Positions 8,416 to 18,452 of a stretch of DNA of 64,000 nucleotides are shown piece by piece. The translations under genes were made by a program, and so were the position numbers. Numbering within the stretch: the first letter of the stretch is position 1; every line of letters starts with the position of its first letter. Below the pieces are notes generated by a model, which had not been told where the DNA came from, searched no databases, and saw only the letters and a program-made list of their open reading frames with translations. Source of the stretch: AC-32 sp963763475. Lineage in GTDB: Bacteria > Actinomycetota > Thermoleophilia > Gaiellales > Gaiellaceae. Where the stretch lies: positions 496,001 through 560,000 of the forward strand of contig CAVXOR010000004.1 of the NCBI GenBank assembly GCA_963763475.1, read 5' to 3'.

Positions 8416-10089
8416 CTACTTCAGGGCGATGGCAGCCCAGTCGAAGTCCTGGTAAATGCCCTGGTACACCAGGCTCTTCGGATTGACCCGGTTCGAGAAG
8501 ATGTAGCGGTTGTTGTACGTCCGCTCCACAGCCATCGGAGCCGCCTGGTTCATGACGTCCAGGTCGAGCTGGCCGTAGACCTTGAGGCGGTTGGGGCCGA
8601 CGAGCCTGGCCGCCGACTGCATCTTCTTATTCCACTTCGGATCGTTGAAGTACGAGTAGTTGTTGTTGTTCTCCGCCTGAATCGCCCCGCCATACAGGAG
8701 GATGTTGATCCAGTCGTACGGATCCGGATAGTCCGAGCACCAACCCATGCTGGTGCCCATGTCCAGATCGGTATTGCGCTTCCCCATTGCGTCGTACAGA
8801 TCGGCGCCGGAGAAGGGCTTCATGCTGATGTTGCCGGGCTTGAAGCCGAGGCTGATCAGGTCACGCCGGACGATCTGCGACTGCGCGATGTTCGAAGCTG
8901 CGTTAGTGCGGTAGCCGATGTTGACCTGGCCGCTCTTGAAGTGACCCTTGGCTAGCTTCTTCGCGGTCGTCAGGTTCTTCTTGTACAGCGTGACGTTGCG
9001 CCAGCCCGGGACGCCCGGGTTGAAGATGTGCGTCCACGGCTGACCCGCGAACGGGCCGGCCTGGCTGACGTAGTCCTTGCGGTTGATCGCGTAGTTGATC
9101 GCCTTGCGCAGGTTCAGGTTGCCCTTGAACAGCGAGCGCGAGACGTTCATCGGCAGGTAGCCGGTGCAGTTGACGGGCTGCGTCCAGAAGCGGCCCTTGT
9201 TGACGCCGTACTTCTTGGCCGCACCGCTCACCTGAGCTGCCGGCGGAACGCTCTCGTCGAGCTGGTTCGCGAGCGTCTGGTTGTACGCGGTCTCCTCGTT
9301 CAGGTTCCAGGAGACGTCGACACCAGCCAGGTTGTGCGGCCGCGTGCGGCCCGGGCCCGACTTGTAGTGCGTGTTGAGCCGGAGCTGCGTAAGGCGGTCC
9401 GGGTTGTTGCGCGTCATGTAGTACGGACCCGCCGACGGCATGTTCGTCTTGGTCACGTTGACGACTTCCTTCGTCAACGGGATCTTCAGCGAAGTCGCCT
9501 GGAAGAACGGCATGGTGATCTTCGCCATGAACGTCCCGTCGGCCTTGGTCAGCTTGATGATCAGCTTGTTGCCCTTCGCGATCACGCCGCTGACGTGCTT
9601 CGTCTTGCCGCTCTGGGCCGCCGTCGCGCCAACGATGTTCGTGCCGCTCGAGTCGGTGATGAACGGCGCGCCCGGCGAGGCCAGGTCGTGGTTCGCCGTC
9701 CGCTCGATGGCGTACTTGAAGTTCTTCGCGGTCACCTTGGCGCCGTCACTGAAGACGAAGCCAGGCCGGATCGTGAAGGTGTACACCCTGCCGTTTTTCG
9801 ACACGGTGAACTTCGAAGCCACCTCGGGGATCAGCTTGCTGCCCGCGGGCCCCTTCTTGTCCGGATAGTTGTAGAGCTTCGCGGCGGTCGCGTACTCGAG
9901 CGACCACGCGGTCGTGACGTAAGCGAGCTGGGGGTCGACCTGGGTGGAAGCGCCGACGAGCCCGTAGCGGAAGATGCCGCCCTTCTTGAGCGCCTTGCTG
10001 CTCGTGCTGGCGCTCGCAAAGCTCGCTGCGATCAGAAGGCTTGCCCCGGCCACAACCATCATGACCGCGAGCCATTGCCGTCTGTGCAT
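8416..10089 (-). CDS. dppA: Extracellular substrate-binding protein of the peptide-type importer
   Basis: Family 5 solute-binding protein, 557 residues, the usual size. An N-terminal signal (basic MHRRQW, then a hydrophobic stretch to about residue 27 ending ASFASA) has no lipobox Cys, so a signal-peptidase I product or uncleaved anchor is expected. The body has typical SBP-5 features (YTFTIRPGFVFSDG, and a C-terminal lobe with NPKSLVYQG). A strong AAAGGAG precedes the ATG. The protein is Asn/Lys-rich compared with its neighbours. It sits between permease C and permease B, an unusual interior position for the binding protein. Confidence 0.93.
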   Translation of the reverse strand: MHRRQWLAVMMVVAGASLLIAASFASASTSSKALKKGGIFRYGLVGASTQVDPQLAYVTTAWSLEYATAAKLYNYPDKKGPAGSKLIPEVASKFTVSKNGRVYTFTIRPGFVFSDGAKVTAKNFKYAIERTANHDLASPGAPFITDSSGTNIVGATAAQSGKTKHVSGVIAKGNKLIIKLTKADGTFMAKITMPFFQATSLKIPLTKEVVNVTKTNMPSAGPYYMTRNNPDRLTQLRLNTHYKSGPGRTRPHNLAGVDVSWNLNEETAYNQTLANQLDESVPPAAQVSGAAKKYGVNKGRFWTQPVNCTGYLPMNVSRSLFKGNLNLRKAINYAINRKDYVSQAGPFAGQPWTHIFNPGVPGWRNVTLYKKNLTTAKKLAKGHFKSGQVNIGYRTNAASNIAQSQIVRRDLISLGFKPGNISMKPFSGADLYDAMGKRNTDLDMGTSMGWCSDYPDPYDWINILLYGGAIQAENNNNYSYFNDPKWNKKMQSAARLVGPNRLKVYGQLDLDVMNQAAPMAVERTYNNRYIFSNRVNPKSLVYQGIYQDFDWAAIALK

Positions 10090-10110
10090 GTCTCTCCTTT
10101 CCGTGAGTTC

Positions 10111-10152
10111 GAGTCGAAGCCATCTCGACTCCGAACGGGCGCCTGCCCCGTT
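10111..10152 (-). repeat. Two short hairpins between permease C and the binding-protein gene
   Basis: GAGTCGA (10111-10117) pairs with TCGACTC (10125-10131). AACGGG (10134-10139) pairs with CCCGTT (10147-10152). Both lie in the 110-base gap upstream of the binding-protein ribosome site, where a second promoter or an attenuator could lie. Confidence 0.4.
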
Positions 10153-10199
10153 CTGCAGCCTTTAGACGCGGAAGTTACGAGTTGGTTAGTGGCCGCGCG

Positions 10200-11258
10200 C
10201 TAGTTGCTGGAGCGCGGGTCGAAGGCGTCGCGGAGCCCGTCGCCGAGCAGGTTGAACGCGAGCGTCGTCAGCAGCACCGCGAGGCCCGGCCAGAGCATCA
10301 GTAACGGCCTGGTCGTGTAGTACCCGGGCGCGTCGGAGAGCAGGTTGCCCCAGCTCGCGGTCGGCGGCTTGATGCCGAGCCCGAGGAACGAGAGGCCGGC
10401 CTCGAAGAGCACGTAGCTCGCGACGATCAGCGTCGAGTAGACGATCATCGGCGCGATCAGGTGCGGCAGCACGTGCGAGCGGATGATCCGAGCGTCGCTG
10501 GCGCCGATCATGCGGGCCGCCTCGATGTACTCCTTCTCGCGAATCGAGAGCACCTGCGCGCGCATGATCCTTGCCGGGTAGAACCAGCCGAAGATGGTGA
10601 AGATCAGCACAAGCGTCACGACCCCGTTGGGGAATATCCCGCCGAACGTGACCGCGTCGAGCTGCGGGCCGATCGTGGCGGCCAGGGCGACGATGAACAG
10701 CAGCAGCGGGAACGCCATCGTGATCTCGGTCACGCGCGAGATGATCGTGTCGGTCCAGCCGCGGAAGTACCCCGCGATCGAGCCGAGGATCACCCCGATC
10801 ACCATCACCCCGAACGTCGAGAGCAGCGCAACCTCGAGCGAGACCCTCGCGCCGTAGAGCAGGCGCAAGAACTCGTCCTGGCCGAGGCGGTTGGCCGCGC
10901 CCAGCACGAGGATGTCGGTCTTGTTGGTGTAGTAGTTGTCGATGTGCGTCCAGGGGTTCGCCGGCAGCAGGCTCACGCTGTCGACGGCCTCGGTGCCCGT
11001 GAAGATGTCGTCCGGGCTGTGGCCGATGAAGTGCTTGGCGATCGGCGCGCCGACGAAGGCGACCAGGATCAGCAGGATGATGAAGATCCCGCTCGCGATC
11101 GCGACCTTGTCGCGTCGGAAGCGCCGCCAGACGAGCTCCCAGTAGCCGCGGGCGCGTACCGCTTCGGTTTCGCCGAGCTCCGACCCGCTCTCGACGGCGA
11201 TTGCAGCGCCGAGGCCGGCGCCGCCGGAAACCAGGACTTCTTTTTCCTGTTGGGCCAT
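10200..11258 (-). CDS. dppC: Peptide-type ABC importer, permease C
   Basis: DppC/OppC permease, 352 residues. It has an N-terminal cytoplasmic tail of about 55 residues, the OppC-type N-terminal helix at about 56-78, a long external loop, and five helices with the EAA motif ARMIGASDARIIRSHVLPHL. It is the first gene of the importer block and starts 64 bases downstream of atpG. The block therefore begins in what would normally be the atpG-atpD junction and could be read through from the ATP synthase promoter. Confidence 0.92.
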   Translation of the reverse strand: MAQQEKEVLVSGGAGLGAAIAVESGSELGETEAVRARGYWELVWRRFRRDKVAIASGIFIILLILVAFVGAPIAKHFIGHSPDDIFTGTEAVDSVSLLPANPWTHIDNYYTNKTDILVLGAANRLGQDEFLRLLYGARVSLEVALLSTFGVMVIGVILGSIAGYFRGWTDTIISRVTEITMAFPLLLFIVALAATIGPQLDAVTFGGIFPNGVVTLVLIFTIFGWFYPARIMRAQVLSIREKEYIEAARMIGASDARIIRSHVLPHLIAPMIVYSTLIVASYVLFEAGLSFLGLGIKPPTASWGNLLSDAPGYYTTRPLLMLWPGLAVLLTTLAFNLLGDGLRDAFDPRSSN

Positions 11259-11322
11259 GTAAGGGAGGCGTTAAGCCTGTCCGGACTATAGACGAGCGAA
11301 ACGCGCTGGAGTTGGTCCCGCG

Positions 11323-12212
11323 TTACGCGGTGAGCGCGTCGGCCCCGGCCACCACTTCGAGGATCTCCTGCGTGATCTCGGCCTGGCGGGCACGGTTCAT
11401 GTCCAGCGTCAGGCTCGAGATCAGGTCCGCGGCGTTGCCGGAGGCGTTCCGCATCGCGGTCATCCGTGCTCCCTGCTCGGAGGCGGCCGACTCGAGCAAG
11501 GCCCGATAGAGCTCCGTCTCGACGTACACCGGCAGCAACCGCTGCAGGATCTCTTCCGGCTCCGGCTCGTAGATGAAGTCGCCGAGCAGCGCCTGCTCGG
11601 AATCCGCGTCCTCTTCGCGCGCGAGTGCCTCTTCGGGGATCGGCAGCAGGTCGCGCTCGACCACGCGCTGGACGAGCGCCGAGACGAACTGGTTGTAGAC
11701 GATCACCACGCGGTCGACCTCGCCGCTCTCGTAGAGCTCCGCCGCCCGGCGGGCGATCGCCTGCGCGTCGTGGTAGCTCGGCCGGTCGCTGAAGCCGATC
11801 CAGCTCTGCTCGATCTCGTAGCGTCGGAAGGTCAGGGTCGAACGGCCCTTCTTGCCGGCGACGAGCCAGCGCACCTGCGCGCCCTCGCCGGCCAGCTGCC
11901 GCTCGAGCGCGAACGCGTGGCGCAGCACCTGCGCGTTGAACGCGCCGGCCAGCCCGCGGTCGCCGGTGAGCGGGACGATCGCCACCTTCTGCACCTCGCG
12001 GCGCTGCAGCAGCGCCAGCCCCTGCAGCGAGGTGCTGGCGCGAGCGGTGCCGATCATCAGCTCCGTCATCCGGTCCGCGTACGGGCGCATTGCCTCGATC
12101 CGCGCCTGCGCCCGCCGCAGCCGCGCCGAGGCGACGAGCTCCATCGCCTTGGTGATCTTGCGCGTGTTCCGGATCGAGCGGATCCGGCGCTTGAGGTCCT
12201 GGACGGTCGCCA

Positions 12213-12213
<1 letters not shown>
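11323..12213 (-). CDS. atpG: F-type ATP synthase gamma subunit
   Basis: Rotor shaft of F1, 296 residues. N-terminal LKRRIRSIRNTRKITKAMELVA (residues 5-26) and the C-terminal MRNASGNA...LTLDMNRARQAEITQEI signature are both present. The ATG at 12213 overlaps the atpA stop by one base (TAATG). An acidic insertion near residues 195-210 (EEDADSEQ) is typical of actinobacterial gamma. In the standard order atpD would follow directly; here the peptide importer follows instead. Confidence 0.96.
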
Positions 12214-13742
<1,529 letters not shown>

Positions 13743-13760
13743 GAAACTCCTCTCATGGAT

Positions 13761-14291
13761 CTAGGCCGTCACCAGCTGGCGGCGGAGCCGGTCGAGCCGG
13801 CCGCGCACACTGGCGTCAAGACGGTGGGAACCAACCTGCAGGACGATGCCGCCGATCAGCTCGGGGTCGACCGCTCGGGTCGCCTCGACCTTGCGGCCCG
13901 AGGCCTCCTCGATCTGCTGCAGCAGCTTCTGGGCCTCGGCGTCCGAGAGCTCGATCGCGGTCGTCAGCTCGGCGTGGACGATGCCCTCGTGCTCGGCGAG
14001 CAGGCGCTCGAACTCGACGGCGATCTCCTCCAGCTGCGCCGCGCGGCCCTTGTCGGACAGCACGAGCAGGAAGTTGCGCAGCAGCTCGTCGGAGCCGGCC
14101 AGCACGTCCTCGAGCGCCGCCCGGCGAGCGCGCGGGTCGAGCTGCGGGTTGCGCAGCAGCTCGCGCAGCTCGGGCACGTCGCGCTCGGCCTCGACGAGCT
14201 GCGCCAGCTGCTCGCGGACAGGGTCGAGCCGGCCCTCGGCCTCCGCGGCCTCGAACAGCGCGCTCGCGTACACGCGATCTACGACGCTCAC
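13761..14291 (-). CDS. atpH: F-type ATP synthase delta subunit
   Basis: Peripheral-stalk connector between F1 and b2, 176 residues. It has the N-terminal helical bundle (YASALFEAAEAEGRLD) and the C-terminal GGIVLQVGSHRLDASVRGRLDRLR signature. It is a normal stand-alone delta, not the b-delta fusion seen in mycobacteria. The GTG start overlaps atpF by four bases (GTGA). Confidence 0.94.
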   Translation of the reverse strand: MSVVDRVYASALFEAAEAEGRLDPVREQLAQLVEAERDVPELRELLRNPQLDPRARRAALEDVLAGSDELLRNFLLVLSDKGRAAQLEEIAVEFERLLAEHEGIVHAELTTAIELSDAEAQKLLQQIEEASGRKVEATRAVDPELIGGIVLQVGSHRLDASVRGRLDRLRRQLVTA

Positions 14292-14818
14292 TCGGCCCGC
14301 TCCAGGACGGAGAAGTCGAGCTCGCCGACGGCCTCCTCGATCAGGCGCTTGTGGTCGGCGTCGTCCAGCGACTTGCGCGTGACCTTCGTGGCGGCGAGCA
14401 GGCTCAGGTCGACGACCTCGAGGCGGATCTGCTCGAGCGCGCGGCGGGTCTCGGCCTCGATCTGCTTCCGCGTCTCCTCGAGCCGCCGCTGGCGGTCGGC
14501 CTCGAGCTCCTCGCGCATCCGCCGCTCGTTCGCGTCACCAATCCGGCGCGCCTCGCTGAGGATCTCCTCGGCGTCGGTCTGCGCGCTCGCGATCAGCTTG
14601 CGGTGCTCCTCGAGCAGCTTGCGCGCCTCCTCGCGGGCGTGGTCGGCCTCGTCCAGCGACTGCCGGATCCGCTCGCGCCGGTCGTCGATCAGCTTCTGCA
14701 CCGGCCCGAACGCGTAGCGCTTGAGCACGAACAGGGTGATCAGGAAGCAGACGATCGTCCAGATCATCAGCCCCGGCGTGACCTGGATCAGGGCGTTGGC
14801 TGCGAGCGGCATCGACAC
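14288..14818 (-). CDS. atpF: F-type ATP synthase b subunit
   Basis: Peripheral stalk of Fo, 176 residues. One membrane helix (about residues 14-33) is followed by a long charged coiled coil (35-150) and a short C-terminal delta-binding region. Candidate starts are the GTG at 14818 and an ATG two codons later at 14812; neither has a clear Shine-Dalgarno, so translation probably depends on coupling to atpE four bases upstream. Only one b gene is present, so a b2 homodimer is expected. Confidence 0.94.
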   Translation of the reverse strand: MSMPLAANALIQVTPGLMIWTIVCFLITLFVLKRYAFGPVQKLIDDRRERIRQSLDEADHAREEARKLLEEHRKLIASAQTDAEEILSEARRIGDANERRMREELEADRQRRLEETRKQIEAETRRALEQIRLEVVDLSLLAATKVTRKSLDDADHKRLIEEAVGELDFSVLERAE

Positions 14819-14822
14819 CGGG

Positions 14823-15086
14823 CTAGACGAGGACGAAGGCGAGGATCGAGCCGAGCAGGCCGTAGAAGACGACCGCCTCGGTGAGGGCGAAGCCGAGCCA
14901 CTGGATGCCCTGCAGCTCGCCGCGCAGCTCGGGCTGGCGGGCGACGGACTGGATCATCGCGGCGAAGATGTTGCCGATGCCGACGCCGGCGCCGAGCGCG
15001 CCGAGGCCGACGCCGAGCGCGAGGCCGATCGCCTTGCCGGCCTTCGTGACGTCGCCGCTCGTGGCGGCGAGAACCGTTCCAAGCAC
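14823..15086 (-). CDS. atpE: F-type ATP synthase c subunit (rotor ring)
   Basis: Proteolipid of 87 residues with two membrane helices. The first has the glycine pattern GVGLGALGAGVGIG. The second carries the ion-binding Glu in FALTEAVVFYGL. The residue after Glu is Ala and the usual Gln/Ser sodium ligands are absent, which fits proton coupling. The GTG start has the best ribosome site of the operon (AAGGAGGT, six bases upstream), as expected for the high-copy subunit. Confidence 0.96.
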   Translation of the reverse strand: MLGTVLAATSGDVTKAGKAIGLALGVGLGALGAGVGIGNIFAAMIQSVARQPELRGELQGIQWLGFALTEAVVFYGLLGSILAFVLV

Positions 15087-15098
15087 GGGCGTACCTCC

Positions 15099-15944
15099 TT
15101 AATGCTCCGGCTCGATCGCCGAGCCGATGTAGATGGCGGACAGGGCGGCGAAGATGAACGCCTGAATGCCGACCACGATGATCACCTCGAACAGGTAGAA
15201 GACCGTCGCGACCGGCAGGACGAGCGGGGCCAGGAAGATCGACTCGAGGATGAACATCAGGCCGATGAACGTGAGGATCAGGATGTGCCCCGCGAGCATG
15301 TTGGCGAAGAGCCTGACGCTCAGCGAGAGCAGGCGCATGAACTGCCCGATCACCTCGAGCGGCACGATCAGCAGCAACAGGCCTTTCGGCGCCTCCGGGA
15401 TCCAGCTCTTGAAGTAGCGCACCGGCCCGTTCCAGCGGATGCCTTCGACGTGGGTGAAGAGGAAGGTCAGCACCGCCAGCGCGAGGGTGACCGAGAGCGA
15501 GGAGGTGGCCGCGTAGATCCCCCAGGTCGGGACGCCGTGCCAGGTCTCCCCGGTCAGCGGCAGCGGGATGAAGCCGATCAGGTTGACGACGAAGATGAAC
15601 AGGAGCAGCGACGCCACGTACGGGAACCAGAGGCCGATCGCCTTCGACGGCAAACCCTGCTCGGCGATCTGCACCTGGGCGACCTCGTAGATCGACTCGC
15701 CGATCGTTTGCCGGCGGTTGAGCGTCTTGCCTCGCATCAGTAAGAGGCCCAGCAGGATCGTGATCACCGCGCCGAGCATCAGGTAGACGACGGCCTTCGT
15801 GATCGACAGGTTGAGCGGGCCGAGGTGGATCGAGACCCACTCGTGCTGCTCGAACTCGGTCGTCGGGTCGAACTCGCCGCGCGCGAAGGCGGGCGCAGGC
15901 AGCGCGAGGAAGAACATCGTCGCCGCCAGCAGGACGCGCTTCAT
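15099..15944 (-). CDS. atpB: F-type ATP synthase a subunit
   Basis: Stator half-channel subunit of Fo, 281 residues. A hydrophobic N-terminal segment (residues 2-22) looks like a signal or first helix. The essential Arg lies in the LLSLSVRLFANMLAGH motif, and the last helices are FEVIIVVGIQAFIFAALSAIYI. The ATG at 15944 overlaps the upstream small membrane gene by four bases (ATGA), with an AGGAG eight bases upstream. Confidence 0.95.
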   Translation of the reverse strand: MKRVLLAATMFFLALPAPAFARGEFDPTTEFEQHEWVSIHLGPLNLSITKAVVYLMLGAVITILLGLLLMRGKTLNRRQTIGESIYEVAQVQIAEQGLPSKAIGLWFPYVASLLLFIFVVNLIGFIPLPLTGETWHGVPTWGIYAATSSLSVTLALAVLTFLFTHVEGIRWNGPVRYFKSWIPEAPKGLLLLIVPLEVIGQFMRLLSLSVRLFANMLAGHILILTFIGLMFILESIFLAPLVLPVATVFYLFEVIIVVGIQAFIFAALSAIYIGSAIEPEH

Positions 15945-16345
15945 GCTCGCGGCTCCTGGACGTAGTAGCCGAGCAGCGAGAAGCCGAGCTCGGCGGTGTA
16001 GGCGGCGCCGTAGACGAGAGCGGCGGCCAGGCCGGCGTTCTTGTCCGAGGCGACCAGGGCGAGCAGCACCGCCAGCACGACGAGCAGGCGCGCCATCATC
16101 CCGAACGCGAGCATGCCCGATGCAGCGAGGTTGTCGGGAGAAGGCTTCACGCGCGCGAGCAGCAGCCCGAGCGCCTGGGCGGCGGCCCAGAGCAGCGCCG
16201 CGGCGGCCCAGCCCTTCAGCGGCCAGGCGGCGACCAGGAACAGCGGCAGGGCCAGCGCGATCACGACCGCGCCGGCGGCGGGCGCGAGCCAGCGCTGCCG
16301 CTCCGGGTAGGGCCGCGGCGCGCCGAGGATCCCGACGCGGGTCAA
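15941..16345 (-). CDS. AtpI-like four-helix membrane protein at the head of the atp operon
   Basis: 134 residues with four predicted membrane segments (about 21-41, 45-62, 76-99 and 104-125). Position, size and topology fit the poorly conserved AtpI/ATP synthase protein I group that precedes atpB and assists c-ring assembly or Mg transport. Sequence similarity alone is not convincing. The start is TTG at 16345, overlapping the previous stop by four bases (TTGA); no ATG or GTG is available near the N-terminus. It ends inside the atpB start. Confidence 0.6.
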   Translation of the reverse strand: MTRVGILGAPRPYPERQRWLAPAAGAVVIALALPLFLVAAWPLKGWAAAALLWAAAQALGLLLARVKPSPDNLAASGMLAFGMMARLLVVLAVLLALVASDKNAGLAAALVYGAAYTAELGFSLLGYYVQEPRA

Positions 16346-16542
16346 AGGACGTCCCGGTAGCGCTTGTAGACCGCGAACACCCCGGCCGGGATGCCGACGA
16401 AGGCGCCGACGAGGATCCCGTAGCCGACCGAGCCGGCGGCCCAGCCGACGAGCGCACCTGCGCCCACGCTCGCGGCGGTCACGCCCCCGAGCAGCGCGCC
16501 GGCTCCGGCCGGCTCGAACGTCGAACGGGGACTGGGCTCCAT
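16342..16542 (-). CDS. AtpZ/gene-1-like small membrane protein
   Basis: 66 residues, two hydrophobic segments (about residues 14-35 and 38-58) rich in Gly and Ala. The second ends GIPAGVFAVYKRYRD, which resembles the AtpZ/ATPase gene 1 family found first in many atp operons. I chose the ATG at 16542; the longer reading starts at a TTG at 16560. It is the first gene of the atp operon, so the operon promoter should lie in 16543-16610. Confidence 0.6.
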   Translation of the reverse strand: MEPSPRSTFEPAGAGALLGGVTAASVGAGALVGWAAGSVGYGILVGAFVGIPAGVFAVYKRYRDVL

Positions 16543-16571
16543 CGGGGCCGAGCATAACAAACCTTGTGACA

Positions 16572-16603
16572 GCGAAAACCGGCCTCAAATCGCCGTTTTT
16601 CGC
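16572..16603. promoter_or_regulatory. Long imperfect palindrome in the divergent atp/hydrolase promoter region
   Basis: GCGAAAA (16572-16578) pairs with TTTTCGC (16597-16603), and after one C/T mismatch CGGC (16580-16583) pairs with GCCG (16592-16595), around an 8-base loop. It lies between the divergent starts at 16542 and 16624 and could be an operator for either direction or a bidirectional hairpin. Confidence 0.5.
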
Positions 16604-16611
16604 CGACTTTG

Positions 16612-16617
16612 TACGAT
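16612..16617 (+). promoter_or_regulatory. -10 hexamer of a leaderless transcript
   Basis: TACGAT is followed by only six bases and then the GTG at 16624. This spacing places the transcription start on or next to the start codon, the normal layout of leaderless actinobacterial genes. No Shine-Dalgarno is present. No convincing -35 was seen. Confidence 0.5.
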
Positions 16618-16623
16618 CGTCGA

Positions 16624-17316
16624 GTGCGCCTCCTCCTGATCCACGGCAGCGTCGGGAACGCCGAAGCCTGGGCGCCGGTGCTGCCAGCGCTCGAGCGACA
16701 ATTCGAGGTCGTTGCACCCACGCGAGGCGGCTATCCGCCCGGGCCGCTGCTGGAGCGGATCGACTTCGAGCGACAGGCCCAGGAGCTGGCGCAGCTGCTC
16801 GGCGAGGAGGCACACCTCGTGGGCCACTCCTACGGCGGGGTGATCGCGCTCCTGATCGCCGCGGCGCACCCGGAGCGCGTGCGCTCGCTCGCAGTCAGCG
16901 AGCCGCCGGCGTTCGGCCTCGTGCGCGGAAACCCGGTTGTGGACGCGCTCGTCGAACGCCTCGCCGAGCATTTCGAGCAGGGGCCTCGCGAGCCGCGCGC
17001 CTTCGCGGAGGGCTTTCTCGCGCTGGTGGGCAGCGAGGTCCGGCTACCTGAACGGTTGCCGCTCGAGCTCGAGCAGGGCATCCGCGCCGCGATGGCCGAG
17101 CGGCCGCCCTGGGAGGCCGAGATCCCGCTCGACGAGCTCGCAGCGGCGCCGTTTCCGAAGCTCGTCGTCTCCGGCGCGCACAACGAGGCCTTCGACGCGG
17201 TCTGCGACGTGCTCGAGCGGCGCCTCGGCGCCGAGCGTGCGGTTCTGCCGGGCGCCGGGCACAGTCTTCCGAGGGCACCCGGCTACGCCGAACGGCTGCT
17301 GGCCTTTCTCGGCTAG
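16624..17316 (+). CDS. Alpha/beta hydrolase
   Basis: Predicted soluble hydrolase of 230 residues. The nucleophile elbow is GHSYGG, an HG oxyanion motif follows strand one (LLIHGSVGNAEAW), and a C-terminal His lies in GAGHSLPR. The acid after strand seven is not in the usual GxxD form: the sequence reads SGAHNEAFD, so the acid may be the later Asp or be lost. The GTG at 16624 was chosen because the longer TTG reading would run through the -10 element. It is inserted in opposite orientation between wecA and the atp operon and ends on a shared CTAG with wecA. Substrate unknown. Confidence 0.85.
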   Translation: MRLLLIHGSVGNAEAWAPVLPALERQFEVVAPTRGGYPPGPLLERIDFERQAQELAQLLGEEAHLVGHSYGGVIALLIAAAHPERVRSLAVSEPPAFGLVRGNPVVDALVERLAEHFEQGPREPRAFAEGFLALVGSEVRLPERLPLELEQGIRAAMAERPPWEAEIPLDELAAAPFPKLVVSGAHNEAFDAVCDVLERRLGAERAVLPGAGHSLPRAPGYAERLLAFLG

Positions 17317-18443
17317 GCGGTTCGGCGCTCGGCGGCGGCGCGCGCCTCGGCCTCGCGGCGGCGGATGCGCGGGTTCGCGAGCTTGACGATCTCGAGCAGG
17401 TAGACCATGTAGATCGAGGCGCCGAGCGCGAGCGCGCCGATCACCGCGACGGCGATCGTCGGCCCCGTCTGCCAGTCACCGTGTGCGTGCGGATGGATGA
17501 ACCGCGTCGCCAGGGCCGCCCCGGCCAGGATCGCGCACCAGCCCCACATCGTCAGTGCCGCCCGGCGCTGCGAGAAGCCGATGTTCAGGAAGCGGTGATG
17601 CAGATGCGTGCGGTCGGCCGCGTAGACCGGCTGGCCGTACTTGATCCGCTTGGCGACCACGAACGAGGTGTCGATGATCGGCACGGCCAGCACGAGCAGC
17701 GGGAACAGCAGCGTCGCGACGGCCGCCGTCTTCAAGAGGCCCTGCACGGCTAACGCCCCGAGCGTGAACCCGAGCAGCAGCGCGCCGGAGTCGCCCATGA
17801 AGATCCGGGCCGGGTAGAAGTTGTGCCGCAGGAAGCCGACACAGGCGCCGAGCACGATCGCGGCGAGGATCGCGGTGTCCGGCCGGCCGAGCGAGAGCGC
17901 GATCAGGCAGAAAGTGCCGCCCGAGATCGCGCACACCCCCGCCGCCAGCCCGTCGAGGCCGTCGAGGAAGTTGACCATGTTCATGATCGCCACGATCCAG
18001 GCGATCGTCAGCGGGATGCCGACCCACTCCGGCAGCGCATGCACGCCGAGGATCGGGAAGGTGAAGCGGTGCACCCAGATCCCGAAGCCGGTCGGGATCG
18101 CCGCGGCGGCGATCTGCCCACCGAGCTTCTCCCACCAGACGAGCCCGCGGAAGTCGTCGATCGCTCCAACGGTGGTCGCGACCGCCATTCCGAGCAGCAG
18201 GCCCTTCGTCTCGCGCCCGAGCGGCAGGAAGGCGAGCGCCGGCACGAAGATCCCGAAGAAGAGCGCGAGCCCGCCGAGCCTGGGCACCGAGCCGCGGTTC
18301 AGACGTCGCGCGCCCGGCCGGTCGACGACGCCGAGCATCCGGGCCATCCCGCCCACGGCGGGGGTCAGCAGGACGACGATCACGAGCGATAGCGCTGCTC
18401 CGTAGACCACCTCGGGGTGGTCGGTTAGCGTCTGCCAGACCAA
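17313..18443 (-). CDS. wecA: Undecaprenyl-phosphate GlcNAc-1-phosphate transferase family (WecA/TagO)
   Basis: Membrane glycosyltransferase family 4 enzyme of 376 residues with about ten or eleven helices. It transfers a sugar-1-phosphate from a UDP-sugar to undecaprenyl phosphate and starts cell-wall polymer or O-glycan synthesis. Visible motifs are the magnesium site AIDDFRG, the NFLDGLDGLAAG loop and the C-terminal RTHLHHRFLNIGFSQR loop. These fit WecA/TagO rather than MraY. The actinobacterial order prmC-sua5-rfe/wecA-atp supports the call. Its stop shares CTAG with the convergent hydrolase. Confidence 0.9.
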   Translation of the reverse strand: MVWQTLTDHPEVVYGAALSLVIVVLLTPAVGGMARMLGVVDRPGARRLNRGSVPRLGGLALFFGIFVPALAFLPLGRETKGLLLGMAVATTVGAIDDFRGLVWWEKLGGQIAAAAIPTGFGIWVHRFTFPILGVHALPEWVGIPLTIAWIVAIMNMVNFLDGLDGLAAGVCAISGGTFCLIALSLGRPDTAILAAIVLGACVGFLRHNFYPARIFMGDSGALLLGFTLGALAVQGLLKTAAVATLLFPLLVLAVPIIDTSFVVAKRIKYGQPVYAADRTHLHHRFLNIGFSQRRAALTMWGWCAILAGAALATRFIHPHAHGDWQTGPTIAVAVIGALALGASIYMVYLLEIVKLANPRIRRREAEARAAAERRTA

Positions 18444-18452
18444 GTCCTCGCC

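Noticed and set aside
9028..10203. 391-codon plus-strand frame opposite the importer binding protein
   Set aside because: Antisense shadow: Arg/Val/Asp-rich without a recognisable domain.
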